Source: Paramesorhizobium endophyticum
GTDB lineage: Bacteria; Pseudomonadota; Alphaproteobacteria; Rhizobiales; Rhizobiaceae
Direction: 5' to 3'
DNA: 64,000 nt
Assembly (NCBI RefSeq): GCF_014640615.1
Contig: NZ_BMHH01000013.1
Span: 63,820 to 127,819, forward strand
Part shown: piece after piece, positions 57,476-64,000 of the stretch
How the letters are laid out: each line of letters starts with the position of its first letter
Position numbering within the stretch: position 1 is the stretch's first letter
Translations under genes and position numbers: made by a program
The notes under the pieces: model-generated
Told to the model about the DNA's origin: nothing
Databases searched by the model: none
Seen by the model: the letters and a program-made list of their open reading frames with translations, nothing else

Positions 57476-58159
57476 ATGACTCTACCCGCCTACGCCACCC
57501 TCACCACCGTCCTCGCCCCCTTCGGCCTCATTCCGCGCGGCGGCTTTGTCTTCGACGGAGACGAACACGCTCCGCACGGCACTCGCCAAAGCCCGGCAAA
57601 ATGTGTCGTGCTTGTCGGCCATGCTGGCTCGTCGATCTGGCCGCATTTCATGCGCTGGCGAGCAGAGGAGGGGCGTGGCCAAGCCGATCCGCTCGATACG
57701 TGGTCGAAGCAGGTGCTCGGGGAGGCTGCGGAGAAGCTCGGTGCTCGGGCCGTTTTCCCATCCGACAAGCCATGGCTGCCGTTCCAGCAATGGGCGCAAA
57801 GGGCGGAAGGGTTAAAGCCGTCGCCGCTCGGATTGCTGATCCATCCCGTCTATGGCCTATGGCATGCCTATCGCGGGGCGCTTCTATTCGATGAGGTGAT
57901 CGATTTTCCCGATAGACCGGAGCCGGACCATCCCTGCGAGTGGTGCATGGACAAGCCATGCCTTTCGGCCTGCCCGGTCGATGCGTTCGATGGCGCGGGC
58001 TTTGCGGTCGCGCGGTGCAGGGACTATCTCGTGACGGATGCGGGCGGAGCCTGCCGGACAAGCGGCTGCCTTGCGCGGCTCGCCTGCCCGGTCGGGCGGG
58101 ATTATGCCTATGACACCGCGCAGCAGCGCTTTCACATGGCGGCCTTCATGGGCGGGTGA
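57476..58159 (+). CDS. Ferredoxin-like iron-sulfur protein of the corrinoid cluster
   Basis: The 227-residue protein starts MTLPAYATLTTVLAPFGLIP. Its C-terminal 80 residues hold 'HPCEWCMDKPCLSACPVDAF' (Cys-x2-Cys-x4-Cys-x3-Cys-Pro) and a second set 'GACRTSGCLARLACP', enough for one or two 4Fe-4S clusters. The first 140 residues are alpha/beta and of QueG-like appearance. It probably supplies electrons for corrinoid reactivation by the RACo protein. The ribosome binding site is distant (GGGAGGG about 17 bases upstream), so the start is less certain. Confidence 0.8.
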   Translation: MTLPAYATLTTVLAPFGLIPRGGFVFDGDEHAPHGTRQSPAKCVVLVGHAGSSIWPHFMRWRAEEGRGQADPLDTWSKQVLGEAAEKLGARAVFPSDKPWLPFQQWAQRAEGLKPSPLGLLIHPVYGLWHAYRGALLFDEVIDFPDRPEPDHPCEWCMDKPCLSACPVDAFDGAGFAVARCRDYLVTDAGGACRTSGCLARLACPVGRDYAYDTAQQRFHMAAFMGG

Positions 58160-58333
58160 GGGACTGATTTCGCGCCCTCAAGGATTGCGCTATCATTCGA
58201 TTCGTGCGCGGCCCGCGCCTCCTCCCTCCATCAGGGAAAGCATTGTTCATGCGGGGCATTTTCCATCGAACCGACTGTTCGAGCGCCAGCATAAGGAGGG
58301 ATTGCGAAACCTGCTCGCCATAGGAGGTTACGA

Positions 58334-59047
58334 ATGAAACTGTCCGCCCCCGTCTATCAACTGAAGCGCAAGGCGAAGCGCCTGTCCCGCGACGGGAAAA
58401 TCCCGCTGCACGAGGCGCTCGACCGCATCGCCCGTCTGGAAGGCTATGCCTGCTGGAGCCTGCTTGCGGCGAAGCTTTGCGAAACGACGCCCGCCGACCG
58501 CCTCTTCCAGAGCCTCAAGCCCGGCGACCTGCTGCTTGTCGGCGCGCGCCCCGGCCATGGCAAGACGCTGATGAGCCTCAGGCTCGCGGTGGAGGCGATG
58601 AAATCCGGCCATCGCGCGGCGTTTTTCACGCTGGAATATACGCAAGCGCAGGTCCTCGATCGCTTCCGCGTCATCGGGGCGGAGTACCGGCAGTTCGAGC
58701 GGCTTTTCACCTTCGACTGCTCCGATGCCATCTGCGCCGGTTATATCATGGAGAAAATGGCCGCCGCGCCGCGCGGGACGCTTGTCGTCGTCGATTATCT
58801 GCAATTGCTCGACCAGAAGCGGGAAAATCCGGACCTGTCGGTGCAGGTTCGCGCGCTGCAGTCCTTCGCGCGGGAGCGGGGAGTGATCGTCGTCTTCATA
58901 TCGCAAATCCACCGGGAGTATGAGGCGTCGAACAAGCCACTGCCTGACCTTGCGGATATTCGATTGCCGAACCCGGTGGATTTGAGGCTGTTCACCAAGA
59001 CATGTTTTTTGAACAATGGGGAGGTGAGGTTCGAGGGGGTGGGGTGA
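58334..59047 (+). CDS. Small DnaB-like/RecA-fold ATPase
   Basis: The 237-residue protein has an N-terminal helical part (residues 1-45) and a RecA-fold core. Walker A is 'GARPGHGKT' (about 69-77); 'FFTLEYTQAQVLDRF' matches a DnaB motif; Walker B is 'LVVVDYLQLL'; and 'VIVVFISQIHREYEASNK' follows. It lacks the DnaB N-terminal collar domain, so it is not a replicative helicase. No partner gene is adjacent. GGAGGTTACGA precedes the ATG. The function is unknown. Confidence 0.85.
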   Translation: MKLSAPVYQLKRKAKRLSRDGKIPLHEALDRIARLEGYACWSLLAAKLCETTPADRLFQSLKPGDLLLVGARPGHGKTLMSLRLAVEAMKSGHRAAFFTLEYTQAQVLDRFRVIGAEYRQFERLFTFDCSDAICAGYIMEKMAAAPRGTLVVVDYLQLLDQKRENPDLSVQVRALQSFARERGVIVVFISQIHREYEASNKPLPDLADIRLPNPVDLRLFTKTCFLNNGEVRFEGVG

Positions 59048-59102
59048 GATCGGAAAAGCCGGCGGGACAGCCCCTCTGTCCCGCCAGCGTTCCTGAGTAT
59101 GA

Positions 59103-59951
59103 TTACTTTAGCCGCTTGAGCAACTCTTCGCCAACCTGGCGCGCGGAGGCCGGGTTCTGGCCGGTGATGACCTCGCGGTCTGTTACCATATGCGCTGTCC
59201 ACGGCTTGTCGTTGCTGCTGAAGCGGCCGCCAGCCTGCTCGAGGGCCGTCTGGGGATAGAACTTCATCTCGCCGCCCTTCAGGAGGGGCTTCGCCTGTTC
59301 TTCCTCTTCATTGCTGATCACGGTGAATTTGTAGTCCGCATAAATCCAGGAGGCGGGGCGAGTTGCCTTGCCCTCTTCAAGCTGCCTTGCAAACTCCTCG
59401 GCCTTGTCCAGCGTGGACATCAGGGCAATTGGACCATGGCACACCAGCGCCGTGGCCTTTCCCTTTTCGTGGAAATCGGTCAACAGCCGGGCAAGGTCCT
59501 TGCTCACGAGCAAATCCTGCATCGGCGCGTGGCCGCCGGGGATATAGATGGCGTCGAAATGGTCATAGCCGATCTGTTCGACGCGTTTCAGGCTGATAAC
59601 CGGGGATTTGGAAAGGGAGGTGACTCCCAGCCGATCCAGCAGTTTCTGGTGTTCGGCCATGGCGTCGGCGTCACCGCCAAAATAAACCGGATCGACGGAG
59701 CTGGCGTCAACGGCGGGCGCTTTGCCATGCGGCGTTGCAAAGATGACCTCATGGCCGGCGTCGAGCAGCATTTTCACCGGTTGCATCAGTTCGTTGAGGT
59801 AAAAGCCGGTTTTGAAGGTCTTGCCGTCTTTCAGGTCCAGATGGTTTTCATCCGAAAGGACGACGAGAACATTGGCGGCTTGCGCGCCGACGGGGGCGAG
59901 GGCGTGAAGCGAGATGGCGACGAGCGCCGCGGCGGCGAGTTTCCTGATCAT
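59103..59951 (-). CDS. Secreted DJ-1/PfpI (Hsp31-like) domain protein
   Basis: The 282-residue protein has a signal peptide (MIRKLAAAALVAISLHALAP, cleavage near AQA). The DJ-1/PfpI domain carries the nucleophile elbow 'ATALVCHGPIAL' with Cys-His, plus 'IYIPGGHAPMQDL' and the acid in 'NELMQPVKMLLDAGHEV'. Family members act as glyoxalases, chaperones or proteases; periplasmic location is unusual. GGAGACC precedes ATG 59951. It follows a LysR gene on the same strand. Confidence 0.85.
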   Translation of the reverse strand: MIRKLAAAALVAISLHALAPVGAQAANVLVVLSDENHLDLKDGKTFKTGFYLNELMQPVKMLLDAGHEVIFATPHGKAPAVDASSVDPVYFGGDADAMAEHQKLLDRLGVTSLSKSPVISLKRVEQIGYDHFDAIYIPGGHAPMQDLLVSKDLARLLTDFHEKGKATALVCHGPIALMSTLDKAEEFARQLEEGKATRPASWIYADYKFTVISNEEEEQAKPLLKGGEMKFYPQTALEQAGGRFSSNDKPWTAHMVTDREVITGQNPASARQVGEELLKRLK

Positions 59952-60049
59952 GAATTCTGGTCTCCGGTTAAGATGCCCGGAAGCTAATATTTGCCGAGAG
60001 AACGATAAATCAGGCCTGCAACAAATCATTTGTTCGTAACAGGCAAAAA

Positions 60050-60958
60050 TCAGCCCTGCTCTGCCGCCGCTCCCGCGATAAAATCGATCAAGGCGCGCGT
60101 CGCCGCGGAAAGCCGGCGGTGGGATGGAAAGATCATGGAGAAGGGACGCGTGCTGCCTTCCGCGCTTTCCAGCAACCTCACCAGCCGGCCCTGCTCGATG
60201 CGGCTTGCCACGATGAATTCATAGGTCTGGCAGATTCCAAGCCCGCTTTGCGCCAGCGACACCACGCCCAATACGTCATCGAGGACACGCATGTTGCTGG
60301 GCGGCGTCCATTCGATGTCGTTCCCATCCACGCGCAACGTCCATGGCGCGTCGCGCCCGGTGCTCGGCTTGACGAAGGAGAGGCATTGATGACGAGCGAG
60401 ATCGTCGATCGTTTCGGGCGTGCCATTGCGCTCCAAATAATCCGGCGACGCCACGAGGCATAGGTGCACATCCTCCAGCTTGCGGGCCATCAGGCCGCTG
60501 TCGCGCAATTGTCCGAGCCGGATCGCCAGATCGAATCCCTCCGCCACCAGATCGACATTGCGGTTGGTAATACCGAGCTCGACGCGGATGCCGGGATATG
60601 CCTGGTTGAAACGGGAAAGAATGGCCGGCAGGCGATGGTGGCCGTAGGTGGTCGGCACGCTGAGGCGAACCTGTCCGGAAATTTCCCCGCTCTGGCCCTG
60701 AACAGCGCGTTCGGCATCGTCCATCAGTGAAAAGGCGAGGCGCGCCTGTTCGAAATAGACGCGCCCGGCTTCCGTGAGGCTCAGGCGGCGTGTGGTGCGC
60801 CGCATGAGCTGCGTACCCAGCCGTGCTTCCAGCCGGCTGATGGCGCGGCTGATCACCGATGGCGTGGTCGACAAAGCAATGGCGCCTTCTGTCATCGAGC
60901 CCTTCTCGATAACGGCCACGAAGGCTTCCACGTCGGCCATGTGATCAAAACGGCGCAT
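60050..60958 (-). CDS. LysR-family transcriptional regulator
   Basis: The 302-residue protein has an N-terminal helix-turn-helix ('ADVEAFVAVIEKGSMTEGAI', 'LSTTPSVISRAISRLEARLG') and a DsdA/CrgA-like effector domain ('QVRLSVPTTYGHHRLPAILS', 'GITNRNVDLVAEGFDLAIRL'). The start at 60958 has CAGGG upstream; a later ATG at 60940 is also possible. It lies 99 bases upstream of the DJ-1/PfpI gene on the same strand and may regulate it. The TRAP operon, also minus strand, ends 114 bases before it. Confidence 0.88.
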   Translation of the reverse strand: MRRFDHMADVEAFVAVIEKGSMTEGAIALSTTPSVISRAISRLEARLGTQLMRRTTRRLSLTEAGRVYFEQARLAFSLMDDAERAVQGQSGEISGQVRLSVPTTYGHHRLPAILSRFNQAYPGIRVELGITNRNVDLVAEGFDLAIRLGQLRDSGLMARKLEDVHLCLVASPDYLERNGTPETIDDLARHQCLSFVKPSTGRDAPWTLRVDGNDIEWTPPSNMRVLDDVLGVVSLAQSGLGICQTYEFIVASRIEQGRLVRLLESAEGSTRPFSMIFPSHRRLSAATRALIDFIAGAAAEQG

Positions 60959-61017
60959 AATTGCCCTGAGCGCAAAAATCATTCGTCATTCATGGCCTTT
61001 TATCGCCATTGCAATAA

Positions 61018-61051
61018 ATAAAAAAGCCGCCCGGTTTCCCGGAGCGGCTTT
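61018..61051 (-). terminator. Rho-independent terminator of the TRAP operon
   Basis: AAAGCCGC (61023-61030) pairs with GCGGCTTT (61044-61051), with an inner CCGG pair. On the minus strand the hairpin ends in CTTTTTTA. It lies about 20 bases past the dctP stop. Confidence 0.85.
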
Positions 61052-61071
61052 CATCACATAACCAGCGGTTG

Positions 61072-62076
61072 TTACTTCGCGGCGCGCACTTTCGCCAGTT
61101 CGCCTTGCGTTTCATCCCAGAGGGGCTGGCCGATGTCGTTGACCACTTTCTGAGTGACCGGGGCGGCCAGTTCGCGGAGCTTGGCGACTTCGGCCTCAGG
61201 CATGACAGACACTTCCATGCCCGCGGCTTTCAGCTGTTCCAGCGCCTTGGCGGACTGCTCGCGCGTGTCCTTGCGCTCGAAATCGCGGGAGGAGATGGCG
61301 GCTTCCTTCAGGATCTTCTGCTCGTCGGGCGAGAGGCCGTCCCACCACTTCTTGCTGACCAGCATCACCCACGGGCTGTAGACGTGGTTGGAGATGGTCA
61401 GGTGCTTCTGCACCTCGAAGAATTTCGAGGAGACGATCGTCGTGACGGGGTTTTCCTGCCCATCGACCGCGCCTGTCTCCAGCGCCGTGAAGAGTTCGGA
61501 GAACGGCATCGGCACGGCGTTCGCCCCGGCGGCGTTGAAGGTTTCCAGATAGACCGGGTTCTGCATGACGCGCAGCTTGACGCCCTTCAGATCGTCGGCC
61601 TTCTCGATCTTGTGACGGTTGTTGGTGAGGTTGCGGAAGCCGTTCTCCCAGTAGACGAGACCGACGAGGCCCTGCGGCTGCAGGCTGTCGAGGAGCTTCT
61701 GGCCGACCGGGCCGTCGAGCACGGCGTCGGCTTCCTTCTCATTGGCGAACAGGAACGGCACGTCCCAGACGGCGAATTCCTTCACCGTGCCGACGAGAGT
61801 GGCGGTCGATCCGACCATCATCTCCTGCGCGCCGCCGACCAGCGCCTGCTGCATCTGCACGTCGGAGCCGAGCGAGGCGGCGCCGAAGGTGCGCACCTTC
61901 ATCTTGCCGCCGCTCAGTTTTTCCACTTCCTTGGCAAAGTGGCGGGCGGCATTACCCTGCACGCTGTCTTCATTAAGACCATAGCCGAAGCGGATGATCC
62001 GGCTCTTGATGTCCTGCGCGGTGGCGGCAGTGCTGCCGATACCCAGCGCAAGCAGGGCGATAAGGATTTGTTTCAT
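61072..62076 (-). CDS. dctP: TRAP transporter substrate-binding protein (DctP)
   Basis: The 334-residue protein has a signal peptide (MKQILIALLALGIGSTAATA) and the DctP fold: 'IRFGYGLNEDSVQGNAARHF', 'VWDVPFLFANEKEADAVLDG', 'GLVYWENGFRNLTNNRHKI' and 'GVKLRVMQNPVYLETFNAAG', where Arg in 'LRVMQNP' binds a carboxylate. It delivers an organic acid to the DctQM membrane unit. The exact ligand is unknown. It is the last gene of a three-gene operon and ends at a clear terminator. Confidence 0.93.
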   Translation of the reverse strand: MKQILIALLALGIGSTAATAQDIKSRIIRFGYGLNEDSVQGNAARHFAKEVEKLSGGKMKVRTFGAASLGSDVQMQQALVGGAQEMMVGSTATLVGTVKEFAVWDVPFLFANEKEADAVLDGPVGQKLLDSLQPQGLVGLVYWENGFRNLTNNRHKIEKADDLKGVKLRVMQNPVYLETFNAAGANAVPMPFSELFTALETGAVDGQENPVTTIVSSKFFEVQKHLTISNHVYSPWVMLVSKKWWDGLSPDEQKILKEAAISSRDFERKDTREQSAKALEQLKAAGMEVSVMPEAEVAKLRELAAPVTQKVVNDIGQPLWDETQGELAKVRAAK

Positions 62077-62125
62077 TTCAGGTTTCCTCCCTTTGGGTGT
62101 TGAAACGGGGTATTCCTTCCAGCTA

Positions 62126-63403
62126 TCAGCGGAGCCATTTGGCTGGAACGGTGATCAGTTCCGGGACGAGGACGAACAGGCCCAGCAGCGCCGTATAGGC
62201 GATGATGTAAGGCCAGACGCCGCGGATGACGCCCTCCATCCGGATGCGGGCGACGCCCGCGACGACGTTGAGGACCGTGCCGACCGGCGGGGTCAACAGC
62301 CCCACCGCGCCCACCAGCACGAACATAACGCCGAAATAGACCGGATCGATGCCCGCGCGGACCACCAGCGGCGACAGGATCGGCCCGAGGATCAGGATCG
62401 TCGGGGTCAGGTCCATCGCCGTGCCGACAAGCGTCAGGAGGACAATGATCGCCAACATCAGGAGCTTCGGCTGGTCGAGCATCGGCTGAAGCAAGTCGAT
62501 GACGAGGTTGGGCAGGTCGGCAAGCGTGATCATGTAGCTGGTGAACAAAGCCGCCGCGACGAGGAACATCACCACCGCCGTCGTCTTGGCGGCCGCGACG
62601 AAAAGCCGGGGCAGTTCGGCGATTTTGAGGCCGCGATAGACGAAGAGCCCGACGACCAGCGCATAGACCGCAGCGACCACCGCCGCCTCGGTCGGCGTGA
62701 ACAGGCCGCCGCGCATGCCGCCGATGATGATGACAGGCATCAGGAGCGCCCAGAACGCGTCGAGCAGGGCCTTGCCGCGCACCGACCAGGGCTGCCGCGG
62801 GCGGGGCGGCACGTTCTCCTTGCGCGCGATAAAGCTCCAGACCGCCACCAGCACCAGCGCCATCATCAGGCCGGGCGCGATGCCGGCCATGAAAAGCTGG
62901 GTGATGGAGACATTGGTGGCGACGCCATAGATGATGAAGGACATGCTGGGCGGAATGATCGGCGCGATGATGCCGCCCGACGCGATGAGCCCGGAGGAGC
63001 GTTCGACATTATAGCCATGCGACCGCATCATCGGGATCAAGAGCGCGGCGACCGCCGCCGTATCGGCAATGGCCGAGCCGGACACGCTCGCCAGCAGCGT
63101 GGCTGCGGCGATGGCGACATAGCCGAGGCCGCCCCTGATATGGCCGACCATGGTGACGGCGAGATCGACCATGCGGCGGGAGATGCCGCCCGCATTCATC
63201 AATTCGCCGGCCAGCAGGAAGAATGGCACGGCCATCAGCGGGAAATTGTCCGCCCCGGCCAGCATGTTCTGCGCCAGAAGCTGCGCGTCGAAGAAATCGA
63301 GATGCACCATCAGCGCGACGCCGGTCAGCATCAGCGCGAAGGCGATGGGCATACCGAGCGCCATCAGCCCGAGCAGGGTGCCCAGAAATACGAGAATTGT
63401 CAT
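62126..63403 (-). CDS. dctM: TRAP transporter large permease (DctM)
   Basis: The 425-residue protein has about twelve membrane helices and the DctM motifs 'LGTLLGLMALGMPIAFALML', 'AVPFFLLAGELMNAGGISRR' and 'VSGSAIADTAAVAALLIPMM'. It uses the sodium gradient to import the DctP-bound acid. Its ATG overlaps the dctQ stop (ATGA), so the two are coupled. The dctP gene follows after 49 bases. Length is normal. Confidence 0.95.
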   Translation of the reverse strand: MTILVFLGTLLGLMALGMPIAFALMLTGVALMVHLDFFDAQLLAQNMLAGADNFPLMAVPFFLLAGELMNAGGISRRMVDLAVTMVGHIRGGLGYVAIAAATLLASVSGSAIADTAAVAALLIPMMRSHGYNVERSSGLIASGGIIAPIIPPSMSFIIYGVATNVSITQLFMAGIAPGLMMALVLVAVWSFIARKENVPPRPRQPWSVRGKALLDAFWALLMPVIIIGGMRGGLFTPTEAAVVAAVYALVVGLFVYRGLKIAELPRLFVAAAKTTAVVMFLVAAALFTSYMITLADLPNLVIDLLQPMLDQPKLLMLAIIVLLTLVGTAMDLTPTILILGPILSPLVVRAGIDPVYFGVMFVLVGAVGLLTPPVGTVLNVVAGVARIRMEGVIRGVWPYIIAYTALLGLFVLVPELITVPAKWLR

Positions 63404-63978
63404 TGCTTCCTCCCAGCCGCTTCGCTCCGCCCATCGGCGGCCAGTTCCTTCAGCGTTTCCGCCGCTTCCTCCTGATCCGCGCTCTCGCGGACCTGCACCA
63501 GCTCGTCATCGCTCAGGCGGCCCGTCAGCGCGCGGGCGAGGTCGATGGCGAACAGCGCCATCATCGCGACCGCGGCGACCAGCCCGGCGGCGGCGAAGGC
63601 GGCGAGCGGCACGCCCGTCACCGGCGCGTGGCTGTTCAGGCCGATGATGGTCTGCTGCCAGCTGCCCTCGACGAACAGCCAGAGCGCATAGAGGATGAGC
63701 GCGTTGGTGATGATGATGCAGATGAGCTTGCCCGCGCGCGGCAGGCGCACGAGCAGCATATCGACGCCGACATGGGCGCGCTCGCGCACTGCGACGGCCG
63801 CGCCGAGGAAAACCAGCCACACGAAGGCGAGGCGCGATATTTCCTCCGAGGTGGCGAGGCCGGTGTTGAGCAGATATCGCCCGGCGGCATTGCCGAAGAC
63901 GAGCACGACCATGATGGCGAGCATCGCGGCCATGGTCCATTCCGCCAATTTTTGAATCCAGTCCGCAAGCGCTTTCAT
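63400..63978 (-). CDS. dctQ: TRAP transporter small permease (DctQ)
   Basis: The 192-residue protein has four membrane helices ('WTMAAMLAIMVVLVFGNAAG', 'ISRLAFVWLVFLGAAVAVRE', 'LICIIITNALILYALWLFVE') and the DctQ motif 'HVGVDMLLVRLPR'. The C-terminal 50 residues are an acidic/charged extension longer than usual. It pairs with DctM, coupled by ATGA. Upstream (63979-64000) is only the beginning of a preceding intergenic or gene region. Confidence 0.92.
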   Translation of the reverse strand: MKALADWIQKLAEWTMAAMLAIMVVLVFGNAAGRYLLNTGLATSEEISRLAFVWLVFLGAAVAVRERAHVGVDMLLVRLPRAGKLICIIITNALILYALWLFVEGSWQQTIIGLNSHAPVTGVPLAAFAAAGLVAAVAMMALFAIDLARALTGRLSDDELVQVRESADQEEAAETLKELAADGRSEAAGRKQ

Positions 63979-64000
63979 GCCGCTCCTCCTTCGACATTCA

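Noticed and set aside
61994-63475. 493-codon plus-strand frame opposite dctM
   Set aside because: Composition is extremely His/Asp/Arg/Gln-rich, as expected for the antisense of a membrane protein gene.

Overview
The window is high-GC alphaproteobacterial DNA, most likely from the Hyphomicrobiales and probably near the Brucellaceae/Phyllobacteriaceae. The evidence is a fused SecDF, a DUF1127 protein, a GbdR-type regulator, a corrinoid methylamine cluster and intergenic mosaic palindromes of the kind known from rhizobia and Brucella relatives. No rRNA, complete tRNA, CRISPR array or replication origin was seen.

Bases 1 to about 18,507 are the late half of a siphovirus-type prophage. It ends in a 45-bp 3' remnant of tRNA-Lys(CUU), interpreted as the right attachment site. 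Bases 1-5129 are a cargo and immunity region: small membrane proteins, two lipoproteins on the minus strand, a ribbon-helix-helix repressor with a visible operator, and a Bro-N/KilAC antirepressor preceded by what looks like a C4-type antisense RNA. Bases 5191-16116 hold tape measure, distal tail, tail tip and a chain of overlapping small fibre-like genes. Bases 16186-17597 are the lysis cassette: GH108 muramidase, nested Rz/Rz1 spanins and an XhlA-like protein. A secreted thermonuclease gene lies next to the att site.

From 18.8 to 33.3 kb are housekeeping and transport genes: DedA, an FMN reductase, a sulfate ABC system (sbp-cysT-cysW, with no cysA beside it), an RBBP9-type hydrolase, a YbhN-type membrane protein, a CPA2/TrkA-N antiporter, SecDF and a large MscS channel.

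From 33.5 to 41.2 kb is a candidate polyprenyl-phosphate-sugar locus: a HAD-UbiA fusion resembling decaprenyl-phosphate phosphoribosyltransferase, a DprE1-like oxidase, an SMR-type small transporter, an extended SDR, a class III aminotransferase and a GT-C-like membrane protein.

From 41.4 to 58.2 kb, dispersed over both strands, are the genes of a corrinoid-dependent demethylation pathway, probably for glycine betaine or a related quaternary amine. They are a dimethylglycine-dehydrogenase-like enzyme, a GbdR-like regulator, a RACo-type corrinoid activase, a methyl-THF:corrinoid methyltransferase, an MTHFR, a 'virulence factor' family protein, a DUF1638 protein, a corrinoid protein, a non-pyrrolysine MttB-family methyltransferase and a ferredoxin-like protein. 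Methyl groups would pass from substrate to corrinoid to THF and then be oxidised, while dimethylglycine is oxidised by the flavoprotein. Three of these proteins carry similar Arg/Gly-rich tails, the most intriguing undescribed pattern here.

The right end has a small DnaB-like ATPase, a DJ-1/PfpI protein, a LysR regulator and a TRAP transporter operon. Several intergenic gaps contain paired palindromic elements from at least four repeat families.
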